Assembly: GCA_002483745.1 (NCBI GenBank) | Contig: DLIM01000044.1 | Span: 1-21,236 of the forward strand | Reading direction: 5' to 3' | Origin: Caryophanales bacterium UBA7642 | GTDB taxonomy: Bacteria > Bacillota_I > Bacilli_A > RFN20 > CAG-288 | DNA: 21,236 bases | Part shown: positions 14,085-21,236 of the stretch, piece after piece | How the letters are laid out: each line of letters begins with the position of its first letter | Numbering within the stretch: the first letter of the stretch is position 1 | Notes under the pieces: generated by a model | What the model was told of the DNA's origin: nothing | Databases searched by the model: none | The model's input: the letters and a program-made list of their open reading frames with translations, nothing else | Translations under genes and position numbers: made by a program

Positions 14085-14110
14085 CGAAATCGATTAAGAA
14101 AGCGGTAACA
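14085..14110 (+). promoter_or_regulatory. Operator-like palindrome and cre-like site over the transcription start
   Basis: AATCGATT (14088-14095) is a perfect palindrome with central CG, the hallmark of LacI-family operators, and sits at about +3 to +10. Directly after it, AGAAAGCGGTAACA (14097-14110) matches 12 of 14 positions of the Bacillus cre consensus TGWAARCGYTWNCW for CcpA. Either or both could block transcription. The first fits autoregulation by the encoded LacI protein; the second fits catabolite repression. Confidence 0.5.
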
Positions 14111-14123
14111 GGAGGTTGGAAAA

Positions 14124-15134
14124 ATGGTTAAAATCAAAGATATTGCCCTTAGATGCAACACTTCTATTGCCACTGTAAGTAAAGCCTTACATGATTCTGA
14201 TGAATTAAGCCAAGAAACAATTAATAGAATAAAAAGAGTTGCTGATGAGATGGGCTATGTACCTAATGCCTATGCTAGAGCTCTTAAGATGAAGCGCTCT
14301 TTTTCTATTGGTATTATTTTCTCAGATCCTACATCTGGTGGCTTAAAGCATGAATATTTCTCCGGCATATTGGATTCTTTAAAGGTATCTGCTGAAGCTA
14401 AAGGCTACAACATAACGTTCTTATCTAAGAGTCCTATTAGTAAGATGACTTACTTCCAGATTGCCAAGTATAGAAATATGGATGGAGTAATTGTTGTTTC
14501 TGAGGATTTCTCTAATCCTGAAGTAGTTGAATTAGTTAATTCTGGTTTACCGGTAGTAACTATCGATTATGTCTTCAACAATGCTACAGCCATTATGTCC
14601 GATAACACTGAAGGACTTGAAAGACTTGTCTCTTATGTTGCTGGCTTAGGACATAAGAAGATTGCTTACATTCATGGTGAAGATACGGAAGTTACTAGGA
14701 AACGTTTAGCTGGATTCTATAAGGGAATGAAAGAAAACGGCTTAACCGTTAATCCTGATTACCTCTTGGAAGGAAGATTCCATGAGCCTAGAGATTGCGG
14801 ACAAGCAGTTAAGAAGCTGATTTCTATGTCTGACCGGCCTTCCTGCATTCTCTGTACTGATGATATCTCTATGCTTGGAGCTATCACTGCCCTTAACCAG
14901 GCTGGCTTTAATATTCCTAAAGATATGTCAGTCGTTGGCTATGATGGAGTTGAAATCTCAAGAATATTCCGTCCTGTTTTTACTACCTATGTTCAGAACT
15001 CTGAAGAATTAGGTAAGCAGGCAGCCGAGAATCTTATTGAAAGAATCGAAGATCCGAAGACTTTTATTCCTCGCACCGTTTATGTTCAGGGCTATGTTCA
15101 AGAAGGCAACACAACTGTTGCTTTAGATAAGTAG
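14124..15134 (+). CDS. LacI-family transcriptional repressor
   Basis: This 336-residue protein has the standard LacI layout. The N-terminal helix-turn-helix 'VKIKDIALRCNTSIATVSKAL' (2-22) is followed by the hinge region 'MGYVPNAYARALK' (43-55). A periplasmic-binding-protein-like effector domain (about 60-330) shows 'SIGIIFSDPTSG', 'MDGVIVVSED', 'GLPVVTIDYV', 'AYIHGEDTEVTRKRLAGF', 'PSCILCTDDISMLGAI' and 'VVGYDGVEISRI'. It leads the + strand sugar operon, so it most likely senses a beta-glucoside or cellobiose-derived sugar and controls the permeases and bgl; the ligand cannot be read from the sequence. The start is set by AGGAGG 8 bases upstream. A consensus promoter with operator-like sites over the transcription start suggests autoregulation. 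Confidence 0.93.
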   Translation: MVKIKDIALRCNTSIATVSKALHDSDELSQETINRIKRVADEMGYVPNAYARALKMKRSFSIGIIFSDPTSGGLKHEYFSGILDSLKVSAEAKGYNITFLSKSPISKMTYFQIAKYRNMDGVIVVSEDFSNPEVVELVNSGLPVVTIDYVFNNATAIMSDNTEGLERLVSYVAGLGHKKIAYIHGEDTEVTRKRLAGFYKGMKENGLTVNPDYLLEGRFHEPRDCGQAVKKLISMSDRPSCILCTDDISMLGAITALNQAGFNIPKDMSVVGYDGVEISRIFRPVFTTYVQNSEELGKQAAENLIERIEDPKTFIPRTVYVQGYVQEGNTTVALDK

Positions 15135-15165
15135 ATAATAACAAAAAACGGAGAGGGTTCATTTT

Positions 15166-16287
15166 ATGGGAACAAAAGAAGGCTCTACGAAAACGATTAC
15201 GGAAGATAAAACCGTATTCAATCGTGAAATTCTAAGTGCTGAGGGACAAGCGAATCATCCTAAAAGAAAGTACCACAAGAAGGTAAACTATTCTAAATAC
15301 GGTTACCTTTTCATTGCACCTTTTATTTTAGTGTTTATCATTTTCCAGCTTATACCTCTTGGCCAGACTTTCTATTATTCTTTCTTCAAGTATTATCAAA
15401 AGCAGGGCGACTGGATTACTCCTGAATTTATTGGCTGGGATAACTTCGTTTGGCTTCTTTCTAGCCCTCAGTCCAGATTCTGGAAGTATCTTGGAAACAC
15501 CATGATTATTTGGATTATTGGCTTCGTTCCTCAAATAATTGTTTCTTTAGTGTTAGCTATTTGGTTCACTGATTCCCGTCTTAAGATGAAATGCTCGGCT
15601 TTCTATAAAGCAGTCATGTATATGCCTAACTTGGTTATGGCTAGTGCCTTCGGTATGATGTTCCAACTCTTCTTTGCTCAGTCTGGCCCAATCAATCAGA
15701 TTCTCTTAAAAATGGGTGTGATTGATTCGAATATATTCTTTATGGAAAGTACTAGTTGGGTTCGTTGGATTATTTCTTTCATTAACTGGATTATGTGGTT
15801 TGGAAATACAACAATTCTTCTTATGTCCGGTATCATGGGCATTGATGAATCGGTATTTGAATCGGCTAGACTAGATGGAGCCAATGCTTCAAGAACCTTC
15901 TGGCAGATTACGATGCCTTTATTAAAGCCGATCTTTGTCTATGTTGTTATCACTTCCTTAATTGGTGGTTTACAACTCTTCGATGCTCCTCAAATCTTCT
16001 CTAGCAATGGTGTTAATAATCCTAATGATTCTATTACGACAATTATGATGTATTTGTATCAACTGATTCAGACTTCTAAGAACTATGGTAGAGCTGGTGC
16101 TCTTTCAGTTATCATCTTTGTCTTTACAGGAATCCTTTCTATCCTGGTCTTTAAGACTATGGTTCCTTCTTATAATGCTATTAAGCAGGAATCCAAAGCT
16201 TATAAGAAACGTATGCGTTATATCAAAGACATCAATGATAAACAGTCGGCTTTAACTGATGGCCTTTCTACCAAAGGAGCTAACTAA
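15166..16287 (+). CDS. ABC sugar transporter permease, MalF-like (LplB/UgpA type)
   Basis: This 373-residue inner-membrane permease belongs to the carbohydrate uptake CUT1 type. A hydrophilic N-terminal tail of about 45 residues (rich in Lys, Thr, Glu) precedes the first helix 'GYLFIAPFILVFIIFQLIPLG' (46-66). About five more membrane helices follow, with the cytoplasmic EAA loop at about 231-254 (FESARLDGANASRTFWQITM, then PLLKP) that docks on the ATPase. The C-terminus is basic. It is preceded by GGAGAGGG and lies 31 bases after lacI, with the second permease two bases downstream. It should form a heterodimer with that permease and use the MsmK-type ATPase encoded at 18689-19960. No binding-protein gene lies between lacI and this gene, the place where one is often found. 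Confidence 0.92.
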   Translation: MGTKEGSTKTITEDKTVFNREILSAEGQANHPKRKYHKKVNYSKYGYLFIAPFILVFIIFQLIPLGQTFYYSFFKYYQKQGDWITPEFIGWDNFVWLLSSPQSRFWKYLGNTMIIWIIGFVPQIIVSLVLAIWFTDSRLKMKCSAFYKAVMYMPNLVMASAFGMMFQLFFAQSGPINQILLKMGVIDSNIFFMESTSWVRWIISFINWIMWFGNTTILLMSGIMGIDESVFESARLDGANASRTFWQITMPLLKPIFVYVVITSLIGGLQLFDAPQIFSSNGVNNPNDSITTIMMYLYQLIQTSKNYGRAGALSVIIFVFTGILSILVFKTMVPSYNAIKQESKAYKKRMRYIKDINDKQSALTDGLSTKGAN

Positions 16288-16289
16288 TT

Positions 16290-17228
16290 ATGTCAAGAAT
16301 TGATCGAAGATTAATGCTTTCTCCGGCTGCTTCTGTGGCTGGTACTCCTAATAGCAATAGTAAAAATAAGAAGGATAAGGTCAAGAGCTCTAAAGGTTCT
16401 TTAACGGTTTACCGTGTCATTGTCTATATTGTCATGACTGTTCTTACTATCGTCTGCCTCTTCCCCTTCTATGTTCTATTGGTAAACTGCTCCTATGCCT
16501 CTAACGATATTATGAAGGGATTCCATTGGTGGTTTGGCAATTCTTTCGGTTCCAACTGGAATACTTTATTTACTGATACTAACATTCCTTTAACTCGTGC
16601 CTTCCTTAATTCATTAATAATCTCTCTTTCTGCTGCGACTTTAACTGTCTACTTCAGTGCCTTAACTGCATATGGAACTCATGTCTACAACTTCAAAGGC
16701 AAGAAGTTTATATCTACCTTCATCATTGCTATTATGATGATTCCTACTCAGGTTTCTTCTATGGGCTTAGTTATGATGTGCATCAAACTAGGTTTAACAA
16801 ATCAAATTTGGGTCTTGATTATTCCAGCTATTGCTTCCCCTGTCACTTACTTCTATATGAAACAGTATCTTGAATCAGTCTTACCGTATGAAATCATTGA
16901 GGCAAGCCGTGTCGATGGTGCTAGTGAAATCAGAATCTTCCATCAGATTGTTCTTCCTATCCTTAAACCGGCTTTATCAGTTCAATTCATCTTCTCCTAT
17001 GTCGCTAACTGGAATAACTTCTTCATGCCTTCAATGCTTTTGACTGATCGTGATGCTAAGACTATCCCAGTTGTTCTTTCTTTACTTACCGGTTCTTCTC
17101 CTGCCACCTTTGATAAGGGAGAAATCTACATGCTTCTTACGGTTGCTGTCTTCCCAGTCTTGATTGTTTATCTCATCTTCTCCAAGGGATTAATCAAAAA
17201 TCTCACAGCAGGCTCTGTTAAAGGTTAA
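16290..17228 (+). CDS. ABC sugar transporter permease, MalG-like (UgpE/LplC type)
   Basis: This 312-residue CUT1 permease is the partner of the preceding gene. A basic N-terminal tail of about 38 residues is followed by six predicted helices, starting 'TVYRVIVYIVMTVLTIVCLF' (39-58) and 'LFPFYVLLVNC'. The EAA loop lies at 204-227 (EASRVDGASEIRIFHQIVLP, then ILKP), with the conserved Gly, and the protein ends with the typical short tail 'FSKGLIKNLTAGSVKG'. GGAG inside the end of the upstream gene serves as ribosome binding site; the ATG comes two bases after that gene's TAA. Conservation of the tail supports use of a shared MalK/MsmK ATPase. The sugar is inferred from the neighbouring GH1 and GH94 enzymes. 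Confidence 0.93.
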   Translation: MSRIDRRLMLSPAASVAGTPNSNSKNKKDKVKSSKGSLTVYRVIVYIVMTVLTIVCLFPFYVLLVNCSYASNDIMKGFHWWFGNSFGSNWNTLFTDTNIPLTRAFLNSLIISLSAATLTVYFSALTAYGTHVYNFKGKKFISTFIIAIMMIPTQVSSMGLVMMCIKLGLTNQIWVLIIPAIASPVTYFYMKQYLESVLPYEIIEASRVDGASEIRIFHQIVLPILKPALSVQFIFSYVANWNNFFMPSMLLTDRDAKTIPVVLSLLTGSSPATFDKGEIYMLLTVAVFPVLIVYLIFSKGLIKNLTAGSVKG

Positions 17229-17230
17229 AC

Positions 17231-17256
17231 TATATATGGAGTTGAAACCATATATA
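17231..17256 (+). promoter_or_regulatory. Inverted repeat covering the bgl ribosome binding site and start
   Basis: TATATATGG (17231-17239) is the exact reverse complement of CCATATATA (17248-17256), with an 8-base loop AGTTGAAA. The only Shine-Dalgarno-like sequence, GGAG (17238-17241), lies half in the stem and half in the loop, and the last stem base is the A of the bgl ATG. Folded in mRNA it could hinder initiation on bgl; in DNA it could be an operator. Confidence 0.6.
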
Positions 17257-18611
17257 TGTTCAATAAAGATTTCCGATTTGGAATAGGCGTTGCGTCATAC
17301 CAAGTAGAGGGTGCATATAATCTCGATGGGAAAGTCCCTTCGATTTGGGATGTCTTCACTCATACCAAAGGAAGAATCGTTGATTCATCTAATGGTGATG
17401 TCTGCCTGGATTTCTATCATCGCTATAAAGAAGATATCGATATTGCCAAGGATTTAGGTATCCAGGATTTCCGTCTCTCGCTTAGTTGGTGCCGTATCAT
17501 TAATGAAAATCAATCCATCAATATTAAGGGCATTGCGTTTTATCGCAATGTCCTTTCTTATATAAAAGAGTGTGGAATGAGACCGGTTGTCACTTTATTC
17601 CACTGGGATATGCCGGAATACTTAGATGAAAAAGGCGGCTGGGAGAATCGGGATATCATTAAATATTATGGTACCTATGTCCAAGCCGTTGCTGATAACC
17701 TCAGTGATTTAATTGATACTTATTTAACATTCAATGAGCCGCAGTGCTTCATTGGTATGGGCTTAAGAGGTGTAGAGCATGCTCCTTTAAGAAAGGCTTC
17801 TATTGAAGGCTTATTAGCTGCTTCTCACCATGTTTTAATCAGCCATGCTTTAGCCTATCAGATACTGAAGAAAAAGAATCCTAACTGTGAAGTCGGCTTT
17901 GTTAATACCTGCACTCCTATGATTCCCGAAGACAAGAAAGACAAAGATTTATATAAGGCCTGTTCTGATGAATTATTCAGAGTTGATGATCTAGAGGAAG
18001 ACTTTACTTCCTTCCCGCTATTTACTGATCCTCTATATTTAGGAGACTATCCTTCTAATGTAAAGAAACGTTATGCTTCTCTTTTAAAAGAAATCATCAA
18101 GCCAGGCGACATGGAACTCCTCCAGAAAGCTAAACAGAAGCAGGTCTATCTAAATATCTATACTGGCCATCAGTGCCGACTTGTTAACGGTCATCTAGCT
18201 TCTTTATATGATTCTAAGATTGAAGACCAGACTTCGTTTGAATGGCTTAAGGTACAGCCAGAGGCTCTTTATTACGGACCTAAATATGTTTATGAACGTT
18301 ATCATCTTCCAATTGTGATTTCTGAAAACGGTGAGCCTTTTGATGACAAGCTTGTTGCTGGCCGTGTTGAGGATAGTTACCGCAGCAAATTTATTAACCT
18401 TTATTTAGCTCAGCTTGATAAAGCTTATCAAGAAGGAACTCCAATTACCGGATATTATTATTGGTCTCTTTTAGATAACTTTGAGTGGGCATATGGATAT
18501 ACAAAAAGATTTGGCCTTATCTACATAGATTATAGAAACAACTTAAAACGTATTAAGAAGAATTCGTTCTATACTTATCAAAAGATTATTAAAGATACAA
18601 CTAAGAAGTAG
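17256..18611 (+). CDS. bgl: GH1 beta-glucosidase (non-phosphorylated substrate type)
   Basis: This 451-residue GH1 enzyme is of full length and cytosolic. The opening 'FRFGIGVASYQVEGAY' (7-21) is the family's N-terminal signature. The acid/base is E161 in TFNEPQ and the nucleophile E357 in ISENGEP. 'DNFEWAYGYTKRFGLIYIDY' (407-426) has Glu410, which binds the free glucose unit in beta-glucosidases; 6-phospho-beta-glucosidases instead carry a phosphate-binding Ser-Lys-Tyr loop there, not seen here. So it should hydrolyse unphosphorylated beta-glucosides such as cellobiose, which fits uptake by the ABC permeases upstream rather than a PTS. It is the last gene of the lacI operon, 27 bases after the second permease, and a hairpin overlaps its ribosome binding site. 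A related specificity (beta-galactoside, beta-fucoside) cannot be excluded. Confidence 0.93.
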   Translation: MFNKDFRFGIGVASYQVEGAYNLDGKVPSIWDVFTHTKGRIVDSSNGDVCLDFYHRYKEDIDIAKDLGIQDFRLSLSWCRIINENQSINIKGIAFYRNVLSYIKECGMRPVVTLFHWDMPEYLDEKGGWENRDIIKYYGTYVQAVADNLSDLIDTYLTFNEPQCFIGMGLRGVEHAPLRKASIEGLLAASHHVLISHALAYQILKKKNPNCEVGFVNTCTPMIPEDKKDKDLYKACSDELFRVDDLEEDFTSFPLFTDPLYLGDYPSNVKKRYASLLKEIIKPGDMELLQKAKQKQVYLNIYTGHQCRLVNGHLASLYDSKIEDQTSFEWLKVQPEALYYGPKYVYERYHLPIVISENGEPFDDKLVAGRVEDSYRSKFINLYLAQLDKAYQEGTPITGYYYWSLLDNFEWAYGYTKRFGLIYIDYRNNLKRIKKNSFYTYQKIIKDTTKK

Positions 18612-18629
18612 CTTAAGGACAAGAATCAA

Positions 18630-18672
18630 AAAAGAGCTTTTAGGAAGCAATCGCTTCTCTAAGAGCTCTTTT
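18630..18672. terminator. Bidirectional terminator between bgl and msmK
   Basis: AAAAGAGCT (18630-18638) pairs with AGCTCTTTT (18664-18672). The stem continues inward through TTTAG/CTAAG (one G-T pair), a single bulged T, and GAAGC/GCTTC closing a 4-nt loop. A run on the left and T run on the right serve both directions. It separates the convergent bgl (+) and msmK (-) transcripts. Confidence 0.9.
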
Positions 18673-18688
18673 CTATTTATACGTCTAT

Positions 18689-19960
18689 TTAGAAGATGGC
18701 AACACCAGTCTTAGGATCAAAGATATGTGACTTCTTCGGATTGAAGCAGACCTTAACCTTCTCACCGACAGTCACCTTATTCTCAGCTGGGAATTTAGCA
18801 ATCATGCCAATGTCTCCGAACTTGGCATGGATGTAGTATTCGTTTCCTAAGAGTTCAGCTAAGGTTACAGTGATTTCGAAGATGGCATCAGGATAAAGAG
18901 ATGCATGATAGCCGTCTCCTTCATGGATATCTTCAGGACGTAAGCCCCAAATAATATTTTCAGGGATAGTCTTTCCGGCAGTTAGTTCACTAGGAATCTT
19001 AATCTTCTCACCAGTGATAAGTGTAACAATTCCATCCTTGTAGGTAGCTTCGAAGAAGTTCATGGCCGGAGAGCCAATAAAGCCAGCGACAAACTGATTA
19101 ACTGGATGAGCGAAGATATCAATTGGAGAACCGATTTGCTGGATATAGCCATCTTTTAAGATGACAATTCTAGTAGCCATAGTCATAGCTTCAGTCTGAT
19201 CGTGGGTGACATAAATGGTGGTTGCATTAAGCTTATTATGAAGATCAACGATTTCACTTCTCATCTGGACTCTTAATTTAGCGTCAAGGTTAGAAAGAGG
19301 TTCATCCATTAGTAAGACCTTAGCATGTCTTACAATTGCTCTTCCTAAAGCAACTCTTTGTCTTTGACCACCGGATAAGGCCTTAGGTTTTCTATCAAGC
19401 AAAGGCTCAATCTGAAGAATCTTTGCTGCATTCATGACACGGGAATTAATCTCTTCCTTTGTAAGATGCATGATCTTCAAAGGGAAAGCCATATTATCAT
19501 AGACAGTCATATGAGGATATAGAGCATAGGACTGGAAGACCATAGCGATGTTTCTATCTTTAGGAGCAACATCGTTCATATATTCCCCATCAATGAAAAG
19601 GTTACCGGAACTGATATCTTCAAGACCGGCAATCATTCTTAAAGTAGTTGATTTACCACAGCCTGAAGGACCAACGAAGACAATGAATTCATGCTGTTTG
19701 ATATCAATAGAGAAATCATGGACAGCATGGAAGCCGTTATCGTAAATCTTATTGATGTTCTGGAGGGAAACATAAATACCAGGAGGGCAGATCTTTGGGG
19801 TTTTAGCATCCAGTGCTTTTGCTTCTGATAAACGTTTCTTTCCTAATTCTTTTTCTTGATGTTCACGCTGCTTGCGTTGGAAGAAGTTTTCTTTATGGAA
19901 TTTCTTTTCTTTAACTGGCTTTTCTACTACTTCTTTAGTATCTTTCTTTTCATCTGCCAT
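18689..19960 (-). CDS. msmK: ABC sugar transporter ATPase, MsmK/UgpC type, with N-terminal extension
   Basis: This ATPase drives CUT1 sugar permeases and in Gram-positive bacteria often serves several transporters. The core begins about residue 62 ('IYVSLQNINKIYDNG'). Walker A is GPSGCGKST (97-105), the signature LSGGQ (195-199), Walker B LLMDE (216-220), the D-loop SNLDAKL (223-229), and the switch His H253 in VTHDQTEA. The C-terminal TOBE/OB domain (about 300-423) includes 'FVAGFIGSPAMNFFEA', 'WGLRPEDIHEG' and the closing 'KKSHIFDPKTGVAIF'. The protein has 423 residues, whereas the family has about 365-380: residues 1 to about 60 are an extra Lys/Glu-rich, probably coiled tail. GGAGG nine bases upstream supports the start. 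It is 16 bases behind the GH94 gene. It most likely energises the permeases at 15166-17228. Confidence 0.94.
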   Translation of the reverse strand: MADEKKDTKEVVEKPVKEKKFHKENFFQRKQREHQEKELGKKRLSEAKALDAKTPKICPPGIYVSLQNINKIYDNGFHAVHDFSIDIKQHEFIVFVGPSGCGKSTTLRMIAGLEDISSGNLFIDGEYMNDVAPKDRNIAMVFQSYALYPHMTVYDNMAFPLKIMHLTKEEINSRVMNAAKILQIEPLLDRKPKALSGGQRQRVALGRAIVRHAKVLLMDEPLSNLDAKLRVQMRSEIVDLHNKLNATTIYVTHDQTEAMTMATRIVILKDGYIQQIGSPIDIFAHPVNQFVAGFIGSPAMNFFEATYKDGIVTLITGEKIKIPSELTAGKTIPENIIWGLRPEDIHEGDGYHASLYPDAIFEITVTLAELLGNEYYIHAKFGDIGMIAKFPAENKVTVGEKVKVCFNPKKSHIFDPKTGVAIF

Positions 19961-19976
19961 AATTTCAATCCTCCGT

Positions 19977-21236
19977 TTACAGATTAACGATTACTGAATA
20001 ATTCTTAACATCTTTATCTAACTTTATTAAGGAAGAGGTCTGCTTTTTGCCATTGACGGTTAGTGTTTCATTTCCGATTCCTTTATTAATGATATCAATA
20101 TCGAATGAACAGTTACGGAATTTACGTTTAATCTTAACTTCTTTGAATTCCTTAGATAGACAAGGCTTAATCTCTAAGCCATCAAACTGAGGCTTGATTC
20201 CTAAGATTCCTTCAGAGAGAGCGACAAAGGACCAAGTAGCACTGCCTGTTAACCAGGAGTTCTTAGCTTGACCATAGCAAGGAGAGTAGCGGCCAGCAAT
20301 CATTTGAGAGTAGACATAAGGCTCAGTTTTGTGAATTTCAGATTTGTCTTCAATGAAGCTAGGAGCGTTTCTCTTATAGAGATCAAAGGCATCTTCAGCT
20401 TCTCCTTCTTCACAGAAAGCCAAGGTTAGCCAAGGATTATTGTGATTGAAGACAGCACCGTTTTCCTTAACTCCTTCAGGATAGGAAGAGATTTCTCCAA
20501 GCTCAAGATGGTAAGAAGAATAGGGAGGATTTAATAATTCAGCTCCCCAATCATCATATAAGTATTTCTTAGAAGCTTCCAAAGCTTTCTTACCTAAGCC
20601 TAAATCTTTTCCGATTCCAGCCATAGTGCAGAAACCCTGAGGCTCAATGAATATTTTGCCTTCTTCGCATTTAGAAGAGCCGACTTCGTGTCCATAAGCA
20701 TCATAAGCTCTCTTAAACCAACCGCCATCATAGTCAAAGCCATATTTGATAGTGGCTTTCTCAATGGAATCAACATATTCTTGAATGTGCTTAGCATCAT
20801 CTTTCTTTCCAAGATGATTAGCTAATTCGACAAATTCTTTTCCGTATTTTACGAACATACCAGCGATAAAGACTGATTCAGCTATATGAGTATCGTTGTT
20901 CTCAACAGTCTGGAAAGATTCTCCATCTGTCTTTGAGAAGCAGTTTAAATTTAAGCAGTCATTCCAATCAGCTCTACCAATTAAAGGAAGTCCATGAGGG
21001 CCAAGATTATCGATAGTATGATTCAAAGAAATAAGCAGGTGATCATATAAAGATTTTTCAGAACCTTTTTTGTTATCGAAAGGAGTCGGGATATCTAAAA
21101 TCTTAGTATCACCAGTCTCTTTAATATAGGCAACGGTAGCAGCTACTAACCATAAAGGGTCATCATTAAATCCGCTTCCGACATCAGCGTTTCCGCATTT
21201 TGTCAAAGGCTGATATTGATGATAAGTGGAACCATC
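19977..21236 (-). CDS. GH94 glycoside phosphorylase, probably cellobiose phosphorylase (5' part beyond window)
   Basis: The C-terminal 420 or so residues of a GH94 enzyme are present. The reading frame stays open to the window edge, and the residues encoded between 21206 and 21236 (DGSTYHQYQPLTK) belong to the family motif 'YHQYQPLTKxGNADVGSGFNDDPLWL', so the TTG near 21206 is not the start. 'RADWNDCLNLNCFSKTDGES' contains the family's catalytic Asp region and matches the form usual in cellobiose phosphorylases. Other marks are 'FIEPQGFCTMAGIG', 'FNHNNPWLTLAF' and 'GQAKNSWLTGSATWSFVALS'. The C-terminal beta-domain starts at 'GILGIKPQFDGLEIKPCL'. The enzyme would split cellobiose with phosphate into glucose 1-phosphate and glucose in the cytosol. 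Cellodextrin, laminaribiose or chitobiose specificity remains possible. It precedes msmK in one transcription unit. Confidence 0.9.
   Translation of the reverse strand, partial: DGSTYHQYQPLTKCGNADVGSGFNDDPLWLVAATVAYIKETGDTKILDIPTPFDNKKGSEKSLYDHLLISLNHTIDNLGPHGLPLIGRADWNDCLNLNCFSKTDGESFQTVENNDTHIAESVFIAGMFVKYGKEFVELANHLGKKDDAKHIQEYVDSIEKATIKYGFDYDGGWFKRAYDAYGHEVGSSKCEEGKIFIEPQGFCTMAGIGKDLGLGKKALEASKKYLYDDWGAELLNPPYSSYHLELGEISSYPEGVKENGAVFNHNNPWLTLAFCEEGEAEDAFDLYKRNAPSFIEDKSEIHKTEPYVYSQMIAGRYSPCYGQAKNSWLTGSATWSFVALSEGILGIKPQFDGLEIKPCLSKEFKEVKIKRKFRNCSFDIDIINKGIGNETLTVNGKKQTSSLIKLDKDVKNYSVIVNL

Larger units (their letters stand above)
13784..14123. other. 340-bp divergent intergenic region between rpsP and lacI
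   Basis: No credible gene lies here. It holds the - strand rpsP promoter (13820-13848), an inverted repeat TGTCAAG/CTTGACA (13843-13849 and 13858-13864) overlapping the rpsP -35, a perfect 24-bp palindrome (13874-13897), CGATTTCG (13932-13939), ATTACGAAA (13962-13970, repeated at 14081-14089), and the + strand lacI promoter (14050-14079) with operator-like and cre-like sites at 14085-14110. TTTCGAAAAA occurs twice (13882-13891, 13935-13944). Confidence 0.8.

Noticed and set aside
13976..14173. 65-codon open frame on the - strand overlapping the lacI start
   Set aside because: It starts inside lacI, has no ribosome binding site, covers the lacI promoter region and shows no recognisable protein character.
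21204..21206. TTG start for the GH94 gene, making it complete in the window
   Set aside because: The frame stays open to the window edge and the residues encoded upstream (DGSTYHQYQPL) belong to a conserved internal GH94 motif, so the true start is beyond 21236.
1..21236. Mycoplasma-type code (TGA = Trp), CRISPR array, tRNA, SRP RNA, insertion sequence or defence genes
   Set aside because: TGA ends several genes at the expected family length and Trp is encoded by TGG. No repeat-spacer array, cloverleaf, SRP RNA signature, transposase or defence protein was recognised on either strand.

Overview
The window comes from an AT-rich, low-GC Gram-positive bacterium. Gene content and order (5S rRNA, asp23/fakA, recG, plsX-rnc-ftsY-ylxM-ffh, rpsP-khpA-rimM-trmD) point to Bacillota, most like an Erysipelotrichia/Mollicutes-related lineage. 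TGA is used as a stop (plsX, ylxM, the Memo-AMMECR1 gene, amrS), so this is not the mycoplasma code. The taxonomic placement is inferred from synteny and protein character, not from a search.

Region 1 (1-9418, + strand) is housekeeping. The 3' part of a 5S rRNA and its terminator are followed by asp23-fakA, recG, and a tight plsX-rnc-ftsY-(small membrane protein)-ylxM-ffh cluster. FakA makes acyl-phosphate from free fatty acids and PlsX makes or uses acyl-phosphate. The fabD/fabG/acpP genes that often sit between plsX and rnc are absent here. FtsY and Ffh are the two GTPases of co-translational membrane targeting; a three-helix membrane protein of unknown role lies between them.

Region 2 (9451-11660, + strand) holds a Memo-AMMECR1 fusion protein and a radical SAM enzyme whose genes overlap by four bases. 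This is the 'AmmeMemoRadiSam' set, whose reaction is, to my knowledge, not established. It is the best candidate here for an undescribed biochemical system.

Region 3 (11714-13783, - strand) is rpsP-khpA-rimM-trmD, transcribed towards region 2 and separated from it by a strong bidirectional terminator. In many Bacillota this block follows ffh in the same direction; here it is inverted.

Region 4 (13784-21236) is a beta-glucoside/cellodextrin locus. A 340-bp divergent intergenic region carries two consensus promoters, a perfect 24-bp palindrome and several CGAAA-type operator-like sites. It leads to lacI, two ABC sugar permeases and a GH1 beta-glucosidase on the + strand. Convergent to these, on the - strand, are a GH94 phosphorylase (5' end beyond the window) and an MsmK/UgpC-type ATPase that probably powers the permeases. 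No solute-binding protein gene is present in the window. Imported disaccharide could be split by hydrolysis (GH1) or by phosphorolysis (GH94). No CRISPR array, transposase, phage gene or tRNA was seen.
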